A stretch of DNA of 64,000 bases. It comes from Weissella confusa. GTDB taxonomy: Bacteria; Bacillota; Bacilli; Lactobacillales; Lactobacillaceae. Below the pieces are notes generated by a model that was not told the DNA's origin, did no database searches, and saw only the letters and a program-made list of their open reading frames with translations. A program made the translations under genes and the position numbers. How positions within the stretch are numbered: the first letter of the stretch is position 1; the number at the start of each line of letters is the position of its first letter. The stretch is taken from contig JQAY01000002.1 in NCBI GenBank assembly GCA_001436895.1, forward strand, positions 150,167-214,166. Reading direction: 5' to 3'. Below are positions 32,832 to 42,143 of this stretch, piece by piece.

Positions 32832-33452
32832 CTATCCACGCATATGCTGGAAAAAGCTATTCACAAAATTGACTAGGTAGTAAATACCTGCCGGCACAAT
32901 AATGATACCGACAATCAAGATTGAAAAATGTTGTTGGAAAAACGGCACTGAGCCCAAAAAGAAGCCAATTACGGTTGATCCGAGCACCCAAATTAAGGTC
33001 CCCGCCACATTCTGGTTTTTAAACCGGGCAGCTGCATACTGACTTTCGCCTGCGATAATTGGGATAAAAATACCCAGCACTGGAATATACCGGCCAAATA
33101 GCATTGCTAAGGATGCATGACTGTTGAAGAACGCGACTGTATCGTCCATACGCGCATTCTTAATCTTATGCTTCCGACCACGCTTATACTTTGCCTGCCA
33201 GCCAAGATACACCATCGGCAGATAACCAAGCCATAACAACCAAAGTTCAATCGGAATATCTGGATGCGCCGCTAAACTACCAGCTAAAAACATCGTCGTT
33301 TCGGCTGGCATCCAGGCGAATAAGACGAAATAACTTTCGAGCGCCACAATTGCCCAAAGTACTGGATAAACCAGCCAGGGATTATCCATAATCGGCCGAA
33401 TGAAAACGATCGGATTTTGGATGACAGAAATAATATCTGCTAATTCAATCAT
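32832..33452 (-). CDS. DedA-family membrane protein
   Basis: 206 residues with four or five hydrophobic segments. Family motifs are PAETTMFLAGSLAA near 49-62 and FGRYIPVLGIFIPIIAGESQ near 119-138, where the Arg and Gly are conserved in DedA proteins. DedA proteins are now linked to recycling of lipid carriers such as undecaprenyl phosphate. The start overlaps the stop of the lipase-like gene by 4 bp (ATGA), so the two are translationally coupled. Confidence 0.87.
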   Translation of the reverse strand: MIELADIISVIQNPIVFIRPIMDNPWLVYPVLWAIVALESYFVLFAWMPAETTMFLAGSLAAHPDIPIELWLLWLGYLPMVYLGWQAKYKRGRKHKIKNARMDDTVAFFNSHASLAMLFGRYIPVLGIFIPIIAGESQYAAARFKNQNVAGTLIWVLGSTVIGFFLGSVPFFQQHFSILIVGIIIVPAGIYYLVNFVNSFFQHMRG

Positions 33453-34579
33453 GACTTAACCCAATCATCTGGCAATACTGCCATGAAGCTAATGTATGTC
33501 GTCACTGTATGCTCGTATGATCCCATGCCACCATTAGCCATATGTTCGAACAACTTAGCATACACCGGATGCGTCTTTGCATACGCCATAACATTAGCCG
33601 TTCGCTCTGGTATTTCCAATCCTTGCGGTGCCATCATCATATCCTGCACCCATTGATATGGGGTCATTGTTTGACCGTCCCACCACGGCGTTGTCGCATG
33701 GTAAAAGTCATGCACGCTAGGCGCCAAAGCGTAGTACAGCTGCAAGCCACGATCTAGCATGTCAGCATCTTGCTTGGCATCCCCCTTAAATGGCACCCCA
33801 TTAATTCGCTCATATTCCTTAGCCACTTCAGGCAATACTGCCACTGGCAAAATGTGTTGCTGGCCAATATGCGTGAAGCCCCACTGAACCAATGGGAATG
33901 TTGGCGCAACATCTAACGGATTGATGATGGCATGAACCGCTTGATACTTCACGGCATAGTCAATATTATCAGCACTCTTGTAGGTCGTCGTTGGTGCAAA
34001 AGCATACGCGAAAACGCGTTCTTCCCCGGCATCAATCAACATTTTCCCAACGACTTCTGTCGCACTACCACCACGAGACTGACCCGTTACCCAAAAGATG
34101 TTTTCCTGACCAACATTATCAAATTGCATCACGAATTCGTGTAATTGCGCCGCAATCTTTTGGCCGATATAAATCATGTTATCCATGCCTGGTGCATCTT
34201 CATCACCAATCATGAAGTCGCCTGACCATTCCGCATTTTGTGGCGTACCACGAATAATCACGGCAAACAAATTGTTCGCACCAACGCGCTTATAACCCAG
34301 CGTAAACGCCACGTTATTTGGATCATCAACCACATGATAGCCATGTGATTCTGTCTTAAAGCCCAAGGCACGCAAATTTTCCGTCGCATATCCTGGCCCT
34401 GCAACTTGGCTATCACGCGTGTACGTCGAACCCGCCATCACAGCACTAACTCGCGCCAAATCATGTTGATACTCAGCTGGATTCTTATCAAAAAGCGCAT
34501 CACTATATGGCACATCCATCTCGCGTGCTTCCGGCAAACGCCCCTGATTATTACTTGTTGTAAATGTTAAAACAGTCAT
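33449..34579 (-). CDS. Lipase-like alpha/beta hydrolase
   Basis: 376 residues. WVTGQSRGGSATEVVGKML (about 162-180) carries the GxSxG nucleophile motif in the sequence context of class-3 lipase-like proteins. VIIRGTPQNAEWSGDF near 106-121 resembles the oxyanion lid region. A possible acid lies in INPLDVAPTFPL. There is no signal peptide. It is coupled to a DedA gene, which hints at a role near the membrane or lipids; this is inference only. Confidence 0.75.
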   Translation of the reverse strand: MTVLTFTTSNNQGRLPEAREMDVPYSDALFDKNPAEYQHDLARVSAVMAGSTYTRDSQVAGPGYATENLRALGFKTESHGYHVVDDPNNVAFTLGYKRVGANNLFAVIIRGTPQNAEWSGDFMIGDEDAPGMDNMIYIGQKIAAQLHEFVMQFDNVGQENIFWVTGQSRGGSATEVVGKMLIDAGEERVFAYAFAPTTTYKSADNIDYAVKYQAVHAIINPLDVAPTFPLVQWGFTHIGQQHILPVAVLPEVAKEYERINGVPFKGDAKQDADMLDRGLQLYYALAPSVHDFYHATTPWWDGQTMTPYQWVQDMMMAPQGLEIPERTANVMAYAKTHPVYAKLFEHMANGGMGSYEHTVTTYISFMAVLPDDWVKS

Positions 34580-34692
34580 TTCATTACCCCCACCACTAAT
34601 TCCGTCACTGTCATGATTAAAAACGTTACTTGTTACCCTCCAGTCTACTCGATTTGTATTCTAAAAACATGAAGAAACATTGCCATACAACT

Positions 34693-34730
34693 AAAAAAAT
34701 GCTTGCAGAGCATTAGCTCCACAAGCATTT
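34693..34730 (-). terminator. Terminator of the DMT permease gene
   Basis: AAATGCTTGTGGAGC pairs with GCTCTGCAAGCATTT (small internal mismatches), then T's. Confidence 0.85.
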
Positions 34731-34732
34731 CG

Positions 34733-35614
34733 TCATTTCTTAACGACATTCATAATCAAAATTGCACCGAGGGTCATGACAATCCCAACGACTTGGAAAG
34801 CATGAAATGAAACGCCCAACACAAGCGCTGATAAAATGGTCGCACTTAGTGGCTCTAACATGCCAAGCATTCCCACCGTTTCCGGCGCCACTTTACGGAG
34901 ACTCGCAATATACCAGACAAATGCCACAATCGATCCGAATACCACAATAAAGAACAGCAATATCAAATCAATCGTATCGAAATGATAGGCGGGGTGATAG
35001 AGTGGTGCCACAAAATTAGCTGCCAAGCCACCCATAAACATGCCCCAACCAACAACGACGATGGCGTCATTCTCAGCCAACAAAGAGCCCGGAATCAGCG
35101 TGTATGCGACTAACCCTAGCGCTGACAAAATGCCAAAGAACAACGTCTTCTCCGAGATTTGCAATTGCGCCAGATTGCCATTGGTTACCAACAACACAAT
35201 GCCCACTAACGACAGAATTACTGCGATTAATTCTTGTCGTTGTGGCCACCTATGACGAAAGATAGCTAGAAAAATAACAATCAACGCCGGTGCCATATAC
35301 TGCAAAACGGTCGCAACCGCTGCATTACCGTAATACAACGTTCGCACGAAATTGGACTGGGCAAAATACACCCCAATTAACCCAAACGATACCAATAAGA
35401 CGGCGTTTTTCGGTTGACGCCAAATCGCAAAAATATTTTGCCGACGGATCAACGAATACAACAACAACGCTGCACCGGAAATCAGCAAACGGGCGGTCGT
35501 TAACCAATCTGGCGAAATGGCAATCCGATCAAATAACATATTCGACAAGATACCATTGATACCCCAGAATAGCGCGCCACCAGCAGCCATCCCCACATAC
35601 CACTGCTTACTCAC
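34733..35614 (-). CDS. EamA/DMT-superfamily permease
   Basis: 293 residues with ten hydrophobic helices in two EamA repeats, the layout of the drug/metabolite transporter superfamily. GGALFWGINGILSN near the N-terminus and MLEPLSATILSALVLGVSFH near the C-terminus mark the two halves. Substrates range from amino acids to riboflavin; none can be chosen. It is monocistronic. Confidence 0.88.
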   Translation of the reverse strand: MSKQWYVGMAAGGALFWGINGILSNMLFDRIAISPDWLTTARLLISGAALLLYSLIRRQNIFAIWRQPKNAVLLVSFGLIGVYFAQSNFVRTLYYGNAAVATVLQYMAPALIVIFLAIFRHRWPQRQELIAVILSLVGIVLLVTNGNLAQLQISEKTLFFGILSALGLVAYTLIPGSLLAENDAIVVVGWGMFMGGLAANFVAPLYHPAYHFDTIDLILLFFIVVFGSIVAFVWYIASLRKVAPETVGMLGMLEPLSATILSALVLGVSFHAFQVVGIVMTLGAILIMNVVKK

Positions 35615-35666
35615 ACAAACACTTCCCTTACTCTAAAAATAGAAACTTATCGCTAAGTATACCACG

Positions 35667-35704
35667 CAAAAAACGGCTATCAGACCTTAATCTGATAGCC
35701 GTTA
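35667..35704 (-). terminator. Terminator overlapping the end of the large membrane protein gene
   Basis: AACGGCTATCAGA pairs with TCTGATAGCCGTT, then T's. The TGA stop of the gene is within the stem. Confidence 0.88.
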
Positions 35705-37410
35705 CGCCAAATTGTTTTAACAATCATGAAAATGACGAGGCCTATCCAAAGTACAGCGTTGCCTAAAATGATCATTTTAATAACTGGTGACACGTCATAC
35801 GAAATCGTCACGTTATTCTGACCGACCCGTGGTCGAACCTGCAACGTCCCAATACGTGTTGTTTGTGGTTTTGCCACCTGATGCCCATTCAAAATCACCT
35901 TGGAATGCGCATAGACAGCAACTGGCACCGTTATTTTATTGTCATTTTGACTATGCCAACGATACGTAAGTGCATCGTTACCTTGCGTTATTTGCACTTT
36001 TAGCGGGTTCTGAATAACCTCACGCATATACATGTCATAGCTATTATCCCCTGATTGCAAACCGTTATTCACCAGATAATCAGGGGTCGCTTTTTGCACA
36101 TCCGCTAAGGCGTTCTGCACATCACCATAGCGCCATTCCCGTGCAATCTCGGCCTTCGATTTCGTCTCATTGAATGCCGTATGCTTCGTGACATGGACTA
36201 GCTCATCCGTATGCAACCGATGGGCACTCTTGGCCAAAATACCTGAGGAAATCGCAACTGGTACCACGATGGCAATCATAACAATCACCAATCGTAACTG
36301 GCGATTTAGGTGTTTTTGCACATCCGGCACTACCAAGAGCCGTGGCAACAACAGTACCAAAGCCACGTTGCTAACTACCGACAAACGCGACGGAAATTGC
36401 ATCGTATCAACAATCGTTGGTTCGATCTGTTGAATCGCATTCCACGGGAACACCGTCAATGACAAACTGAAAAAGACAACTGCCAGCCAAAATAAGAAGC
36501 GGTATTCACGGGCCAGCTTTCGATAAACCAACACGGCAACAATTAAGACAACCACCGCAATAATGCCAAGCCAACTATAGTTTCGAAGTGTTGGCGATTG
36601 CGATAATGTGATTCGCATTCCTTCCCGACTAATATCTAACGGCGTATATGGCGTTAGAATCTGATTGCTTCCCATCACGTCAGCCATGCCCACTAAAACA
36701 TTAGCGACTAGCAACCCGTATAAGACAACCGCTTTTAGCAACCGTTGCATCAAAGCAATGATTGTTGCCTTGTTCTTACCAATCACCGTCACCACAAATA
36801 AAATACCTAATACCAAGACACCTAATAGTGCCGTGAATAAATGGGATTGTGTCAGTACCGCCAACGATATCGCCAGACCAACCCAAGAAAAGGTTGTCGG
36901 CTGTTTAGCCATTGCAATGCCGTAATACACCACATACGGCAGTAGCGCAGCGCCGATGCCAGTAAATGATTGGCTCGTTTGCCAAGTTGTCGTTAACGGT
37001 AACGCCATATAGATAACCGCACTCACTAAACTGGCATATCGACTAGATTTCAAATAACGGCCTAGTCGATAAATCCCCACACCGGCGACTAACAAGATAG
37101 CAATGTCAGTTACAATTTCAAACCAAAACCAGTTTGGTATTAGCATGAGAATGAAGCCCATCAAATATGACAGCCATGGTCCATATAACGGCGTGACAAT
37201 TCGCCCGGAATGCTGATAGCCATATTCTGACATGAAGTAGTTAAATTGCCCGTGTTTCATCTGTTCCGCAATATCATAGAACCGATTAAAGTGAAACAAC
37301 GCATCGATACCGATAATCGGCATATTCGATATCAGTTGCGGTAAAACTAATACAACTGACGTTAGTAATAACACGCCACCAGGCAATGCCAGTGATCGCC
37401 ATGAACGCAT
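35680..37410 (-). CDS. Large polytopic membrane protein, GT-C/YfhO-like
   Basis: 576 residues with about eleven hydrophobic helices and a C-terminal extracellular domain of about 150 residues before a last helix. The first loop has IGIDALFHFNRFYDIAEQMK, an acidic-aromatic pattern like the catalytic loop of GT-C lipid-linked glycosyltransferases, and GPWLSYLMGF follows. Such proteins are often annotated 6-pyruvoyl-tetrahydropterin synthase-related or YfhO-like and may modify cell-wall polymers. The activity is unproven. It stands alone with its own terminator. Confidence 0.7.
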   Translation of the reverse strand: MRSWRSLALPGGVLLLTSVVLVLPQLISNMPIIGIDALFHFNRFYDIAEQMKHGQFNYFMSEYGYQHSGRIVTPLYGPWLSYLMGFILMLIPNWFWFEIVTDIAILLVAGVGIYRLGRYLKSSRYASLVSAVIYMALPLTTTWQTSQSFTGIGAALLPYVVYYGIAMAKQPTTFSWVGLAISLAVLTQSHLFTALLGVLVLGILFVVTVIGKNKATIIALMQRLLKAVVLYGLLVANVLVGMADVMGSNQILTPYTPLDISREGMRITLSQSPTLRNYSWLGIIAVVVLIVAVLVYRKLAREYRFLFWLAVVFFSLSLTVFPWNAIQQIEPTIVDTMQFPSRLSVVSNVALVLLLPRLLVVPDVQKHLNRQLRLVIVMIAIVVPVAISSGILAKSAHRLHTDELVHVTKHTAFNETKSKAEIAREWRYGDVQNALADVQKATPDYLVNNGLQSGDNSYDMYMREVIQNPLKVQITQGNDALTYRWHSQNDNKITVPVAVYAHSKVILNGHQVAKPQTTRIGTLQVRPRVGQNNVTISYDVSPVIKMIILGNAVLWIGLVIFMIVKTIWRNGYQIKV

Positions 37411-37498
37411 CTCACACCTCCTATTTACGACTAATATATCACCTTATAGCGTATCAATAAGTCGTTAATTTATTTTGATAATTAACTAATGTCATCAC

Positions 37499-37530
37499 AA
37501 AAAGGTCGTCAGTCAAAAACTAACGACCAC
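37499..37530 (-). terminator. Terminator of the UvrA-like gene
   Basis: GGTCGTTAG pairs with CTGACGACC around a short loop, then TTTTT on the minus strand. Confidence 0.85.
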
Positions 37531-37534
37531 AGTA

Positions 37535-40027
37535 TTATGCTTTTTGATATTGCGCCAAATAATCCTTCAAATACTGACCTGTGACACTTTCTGGCATCGT
37601 GGCTAGTTCAGCGGGCGTCCCAGCACCAACAATTTGACCACCGTGCGTACCGCCGCCTGGTCCCAAATCAATCAACCAATCAGAATTAGCCATTACTTCC
37701 AAATCGTGTTCAATGGTAATGATTGTCGCTCCTTGTTTCAGCAACAAATCAAATACGTGAAGCAAGTTCTCGATATCCAGCGGGTGCAACCCAACTGACG
37801 GTTCATCAAAGATAAACAAGCTAGCGCCCTGCTTTTGGTGAATTTGTGACACTAACTTTAGTCGTTGCGCTTCACCACCTGATAATTCAGGCGTACTCTC
37901 ACCCAAAATTAGGTAATCCAATCCCAATTCTTGCAACGTTTCAAGCGTCTTAAGAATCTTCTTTTCATCCTTGAACACTTCAAGCGCGTCCGTGACAGAC
38001 AGCGCCAACAAATCCGCGATTGATCGGTCATGCCACTTTACGTCCAACACATCAGCACGATAGCGTGAACCTTGGCAGGTCGGGCAGACTTGCGTCACAT
38101 CTGGTAGATATTGCACATCAAGCGTAATGTGCCCGACACCCCCACAAGTTGGACATGCGCCAGCTGCATTATATGAGAAATCACTCGCCGTAAAGCCGCG
38201 TTCTTTAGCATCGGGCAGGCCAGCAAACAACTTGCGCAAGTTATCCAGAATGTTGGTGTATGTCGCAACTGTTGACCGCGCATTCTTACCAACTGGCACT
38301 GAATCAACCATCACAACATTCGCAACACCCGCCGCATCAAGAGACGCAACACCCTCAGGTAGTGGTTGTTGTTCATTTTGCGCCAAAATACCTGGCACCA
38401 ACAAATCTAGAATTAACGTCGTCTTACCAGCACCACTCATCCCCGTGACACTCGTCAATCGATTCTTAGGGATATGCGCGCTCACATCATGCAAATTATT
38501 CTTGGCAGTCACTGCGATATCGATACTACCGTCATCAAACAAAGTATCCCGTGATGCAAGCGTTCTTGTCTGGATATCAGCCGTTCCGTTTAGATATGGT
38601 GCGACCAATGCATCGGACGTTTTCGCATCAGCAGAACTACCCGCAAACGTCACCGTCCCACCGTAATCACCCGAACCTGGGCCGATTTCGATAATGTGAT
38701 CACTCGCGCCAATGACGCTCATATCGTGATCAACCACAACCAATGTATTACCTTGTTCCAAGAGTGTTTTAAAAATCGTAAGTAGACCCGCAACGTTAGC
38801 TGGGTGCAGTCCCACCGTTGGCTCGTCTAGCACATACAACACACCGGTCGTTTCATTGCGAATCGTTCGTCCAAGTTGAATACGTTGCAGTTCACCAGTT
38901 GAAAGCGTACTTCCCGCGCGTGCCAGCGTAAGATAGTCCAGACCGAGCTTAATTGGCGCATCTAGCAATTCCAAAAACTCATCAACTAGTTTTTGCCCCA
39001 TCTTTTGCATCTCATCCGGCAACGTTTCTGGCAATTCAGCAATAAATACCGCTAATTCTTCGATGGTGTACTCTGACAACTCAGCAATATTCTTGTCTCG
39101 TAGCAACTGCGTCAGTAACTTTGGGTTAAAACGCGTTCCATGACAAGTTGGGCAAGTTTGGAAAGTGTAAAACTGATTCAAGCGCTTGATGGTGCGCTCA
39201 TTTTTACTGCTCTTCATACTGTCCTCAATAGCGTTCGTCGCATTTTCAAAGACCGCGTGATCCATGTGAAACACCTTACCGCTCTTGCTTGGAATATTAA
39301 TTTCATATTCATCGCGATCACCGTGCAAAACCAAGTCTTTTTGGTCATCTGGCAAATCTTCATATGGGATATCAATATTGATGCCCGCTGCCTCAGCCAC
39401 CAGTGGCATAAACGTTCGTCCAGGGGTGCGCCATGAATTCACCGCACCATCGCGAATAGTCAGCTTTTCATTGATTAACAATGCTGGATTAATCTGTTGC
39501 ACCTCACCCGTCCCCTGACAAGTTGGACATGCGCCAGCCGAATTAAAAGCGAAATCTTCGGCACCGTAGGGCATGAAATGCACGCCACAAATTGGGCAAT
39601 CCATCCCCGTCATATCAACATCCATCGCAACGGCTAACGTTGGCCCGATTCGATGGCCATTTGGACACACCATCGATCCTAAACGTGAAAACATCAAACG
39701 TAACACGTTTAAGCTCTCGGTCATTGTCCCAACCGTCGAGCGCACATCCGGTACCTGTGGTCGTTGACGTAGCGCCAAAGCCGATGGCAAATGGTGAATA
39801 CTTGTCACGTCAGCACGATTTGCCTGTGTAATTCGACGTCGCGTATATGTCGACAATGCATTCAAATAACGTCGCATCCCCTCACCATACAGTGTCCCCA
39901 TCGCCAGCGAACTTTTTCCAGAACCACTGCGACCAGTAATTCCAGTCATTTGACCAAGTGGAATATCCACATCAATGTTTTTCAGATTATTCGTTTTTGC
40001 ACCCCGGACTTCAATCGAAAATGTCAT
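37535..40027 (-). CDS. UvrA2-type ABC ATPase (excinuclease A paralogue)
   Basis: 830 residues against about 940 for canonical UvrA. Both ATPase modules are intact: Walker A GRSGSGKSS (about 32-40) and GMSGAGKTT (about 505-513), signatures STGELQRIQLG and LSGGEAQRLKLV, Walker B VLDEPTVGLHP and IFDEPSVGLHP. Zinc-finger Cys pairs (GACPTCQGTG, TCPTCHGTRF, ACPTCGGVG, VCPTCQGSRY) are present. Only about 40 residues lie between CPNGH and FAFNSAGACP, too few for the UvrB-binding domain. Class II UvrA2 proteins lack that domain and are linked to DNA-damage or drug tolerance. Confidence 0.87.
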   Translation of the reverse strand: MTFSIEVRGAKTNNLKNIDVDIPLGQMTGITGRSGSGKSSLAMGTLYGEGMRRYLNALSTYTRRRITQANRADVTSIHHLPSALALRQRPQVPDVRSTVGTMTESLNVLRLMFSRLGSMVCPNGHRIGPTLAVAMDVDMTGMDCPICGVHFMPYGAEDFAFNSAGACPTCQGTGEVQQINPALLINEKLTIRDGAVNSWRTPGRTFMPLVAEAAGINIDIPYEDLPDDQKDLVLHGDRDEYEINIPSKSGKVFHMDHAVFENATNAIEDSMKSSKNERTIKRLNQFYTFQTCPTCHGTRFNPKLLTQLLRDKNIAELSEYTIEELAVFIAELPETLPDEMQKMGQKLVDEFLELLDAPIKLGLDYLTLARAGSTLSTGELQRIQLGRTIRNETTGVLYVLDEPTVGLHPANVAGLLTIFKTLLEQGNTLVVVDHDMSVIGASDHIIEIGPGSGDYGGTVTFAGSSADAKTSDALVAPYLNGTADIQTRTLASRDTLFDDGSIDIAVTAKNNLHDVSAHIPKNRLTSVTGMSGAGKTTLILDLLVPGILAQNEQQPLPEGVASLDAAGVANVVMVDSVPVGKNARSTVATYTNILDNLRKLFAGLPDAKERGFTASDFSYNAAGACPTCGGVGHITLDVQYLPDVTQVCPTCQGSRYRADVLDVKWHDRSIADLLALSVTDALEVFKDEKKILKTLETLQELGLDYLILGESTPELSGGEAQRLKLVSQIHQKQGASLFIFDEPSVGLHPLDIENLLHVFDLLLKQGATIITIEHDLEVMANSDWLIDLGPGGGTHGGQIVGAGTPAELATMPESVTGQYLKDYLAQYQKA

Positions 40028-40117
40028 TTTCTTACCACCCCTTAGTTGTCGTGCTCGTTTTCCCTGTTACCTTTCATTGTATCGCTTCAACGCATGAAAA
40101 ACAGTTCTCCTCAACTG

Positions 40118-40150
40118 AAAAAAGGACGCGCAAATAAATTGCGCGTCCTC
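40118..40150 (-). terminator. Terminator of the rRNA methyltransferase gene
   Basis: GAGGACGCGCAA pairs with TTGCGCGTCC, then a T-run on the minus strand. Confidence 0.85.
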
Positions 40151-40154
40151 TATC

Positions 40155-41636
40155 TTACTTGCTCTTCTTCGTAAACTTAACAATACCTTCCCAACGAGCA
40201 GTTTGTGGGAACATATCGATTGATTGGATGTATTCAACATCATAAACACGCGTCAAGTCGACCAAATCACGGGCCAACGTTGATGCATTACATGACACAT
40301 ACACAAACTTATCTGGTTGGGTTTCCAAAATTGTCCAACGCAATTCTTCATCCAAACCAGTACGTGGCGGATCAACAACCAAAGCGTCGGCCACCCAGCC
40401 TTCGTTTGCCCAGCGTGGGATCAAATCTTCAGCTGCACCTGTGTAGTAGGCAGCATTCTTAACACCGTTATCCGCCGCATTTTCATTAGCGTCATCAATA
40501 GCTTCAGGCACCGTATCCATACCACGTACTTCACCAGCATGATCAGCCAATGAAATACCGATGGTTCCGACTCCTGAGTAGGCGTCAATCAACTTATCGG
40601 CTTGCGTCAAATCAAGCGCTGAGATGGCCTCGTTGTACAAACGTTGCGTTTGACGGGGGTTCAATTGCAAGAATGCACGTGGTGACAACTTGAACGTCTT
40701 ACCGTTAATTGTCTCCGTAATGTATTCGCTACCCCACAACAACTTGGTATCTTCACCCCAAACAAGTGACGTCTTGTCTGAGTTGATGTTCTGGTGAACA
40801 GACACAACTTCAGGCAATTCCTTGTTGATGCGGGCAATCAATTCATCGGCACTAGGCAAGTACTTGCCGTTCGTGACAATCGTCAATTGCACATCGCCTG
40901 TTGTTTCTGACACACGGGCAATCAATGTCTTAACGATTCCTGAGTTCTTGCGCTCGTTGTAAATTGGCATTTCCATATCAGCCAAAATATCACGCACCTT
41001 GCGCACAACCTTCAACGTTGCTGGGTGTTGCGTTGAAACCTTTGGCAGATCAACCAAGTCGTGAGAATTACGCTTGTACATTCCCACGGCCAATTTACCA
41101 TCAACTTCACGAACCGGGAATTGCGCCTTGTTACGGTAACCGTCTGGGTTTTCCATACCAATCGTTGGGCGCAAATCAAACTTTTCATATCCTTCAGGCT
41201 TGTACTTTTCCAAAGCCTGACGAATCACATCTTGCTTAAATTCTAGTTGGCCATCGTAAGACAAGTGCTCCAATTCAAAGCCACCAACTTCTTGGTTATC
41301 AACTGGATCAACACGCTTTGGTGAGCGTTGCTTAATCTTACGAACACGCGCTTCGATGAACTTGTCTGTGACGTTCGTTACAACAACATCAACAACTTCA
41401 TCAGGAAGTGCTCCTGGAATAAACGTAATCTTACGCTTATAGTAACCAATTCCTTCACCGTTGATTCCCAATCGCTTGATGGTAATCAACAGCTTGTCAC
41501 CAACGTTAACTTCGACGTTTTGTTGGTTGCGATTATCACGACGAGGTCCACGTGTTCCACGTGGAACAAACTTGCCGCGATTTTGATTGTTGCCACCCTT
41601 ACCTTGGTAAGGACGACGCTTCTTTTCTTCAGCCAT
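40155..41636 (-). CDS. 23S rRNA (uracil-5-)-methyltransferase (RumA/RlmCD type)
   Basis: 493 residues: a basic, Asn/Arg-rich N-terminal tail, a TRAM domain (about 45-100, INGEGIGYYKRKITFIPGAL), a central domain, and a C-terminal SAM-binding methyltransferase. IDAYSGVGTIGISLADHAGE is the SAM site, VVDPPRTGLD a family motif and VSCNASTLARDL contains the catalytic Cys. It makes m5U in 23S rRNA; Gram-positives often use one enzyme (RlmCD) for two sites. A perfectly palindromic parS-type site lies in the N-terminal coding region. Confidence 0.9.
   Translation of the reverse strand: MAEEKKRRPYQGKGGNNQNRGKFVPRGTRGPRRDNRNQQNVEVNVGDKLLITIKRLGINGEGIGYYKRKITFIPGALPDEVVDVVVTNVTDKFIEARVRKIKQRSPKRVDPVDNQEVGGFELEHLSYDGQLEFKQDVIRQALEKYKPEGYEKFDLRPTIGMENPDGYRNKAQFPVREVDGKLAVGMYKRNSHDLVDLPKVSTQHPATLKVVRKVRDILADMEMPIYNERKNSGIVKTLIARVSETTGDVQLTIVTNGKYLPSADELIARINKELPEVVSVHQNINSDKTSLVWGEDTKLLWGSEYITETINGKTFKLSPRAFLQLNPRQTQRLYNEAISALDLTQADKLIDAYSGVGTIGISLADHAGEVRGMDTVPEAIDDANENAADNGVKNAAYYTGAAEDLIPRWANEGWVADALVVDPPRTGLDEELRWTILETQPDKFVYVSCNASTLARDLVDLTRVYDVEYIQSIDMFPQTARWEGIVKFTKKSK
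41553..41568. promoter_or_regulatory. parS-type site (perfect palindrome)
   Basis: TGTTCCACGTGGAACA, within the methyltransferase coding sequence. Confidence 0.75.
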
Positions 41637-41705
41637 TTCGTTCTACAAAGACTTATCGTCTGCTCTTTCTATAAGATATTTCTATTCTAACATGTAGGAA
41701 GTAAA

Positions 41706-41744
41706 AATAACCGATTAGCCCTTCACGACTAATCGGTTATTCGT
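41706..41744 (-). terminator. Terminator of the 102-residue protein gene
   Basis: AATAACCGATTAG pairs with CTAATCGGTTATT, T's on the minus strand. Confidence 0.88.
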
Positions 41745-41746
41745 AT

Positions 41747-42055
41747 TTAAATTAAACCACTGTTCAACAGCCAAGGCAGCCCATACCCTACCATTAATCC
41801 TAAAATAACAACACCAATCAAACTACCAATAAAATCATGTCGCTTACGACGAGCAATTGCTTCTGCTTCTTCACGCATTTGTTGTTCAATGATTGGGCGT
41901 AACTCCGGGTGCTCGATCATCATCACTTGGCGACGGAGTTCGAAGTCTTTTTGGCTCAACTCATTTTGCGTTGCTAGTTCTGCCGCCTGCTGTGCCAAAA
42001 GACGATTTTGCTCTTCTACCGCATAAGTGTTTTGCTGCAATTCATAAGATTCCAT
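41747..42055 (-). CDS. Coiled-coil protein with one C-terminal membrane helix
   Basis: 102 residues. The first 70 are Glu/Gln/Ala-rich and likely coiled coil (QNRLLAQQAAELATQNELSQ), then a basic patch IARRKRHDF and a C-terminal helix FIGSLIGVVILGLMVGYGLP. It looks like a tail-anchored protein with a cytosolic coiled coil. AGAGAGG precedes the ATG. It lies 88 bp after the bacteriocin-partner gene on the same strand and may share the transcript. No family is recognised. Confidence 0.7.
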   Translation of the reverse strand: MESYELQQNTYAVEEQNRLLAQQAAELATQNELSQKDFELRRQVMMIEHPELRPIIEQQMREEAEAIARRKRHDFIGSLIGVVILGLMVGYGLPWLLNSGLI

Positions 42056-42143
42056 ATTCAGCTTACCTCTCTAAAAGTCATAGATATAATACGCTTCTAG
42101 AAAGTAAATTGCTGAGTTCCAGCTTGTGAAATAGTTAGATAAT

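Noticed and set aside
38127..38666. A 179-codon plus-strand frame opposite the UvrA-like gene
   Set aside because: It is antisense to intact ATPase motifs and has the composition of a shadow frame.
39264..39279. Another parS site in the UvrA-like gene
   Set aside because: Three mismatches to the 16-mer, including the central CACGTG; not distinguishable from chance.
42015..42055. An anti-sigma/sigma module next to the bacteriocin
   Set aside because: No sigma-70 or ECF sigma gene is present and the partner lacks an anti-sigma zinc domain; only the C-terminal similarity remains.
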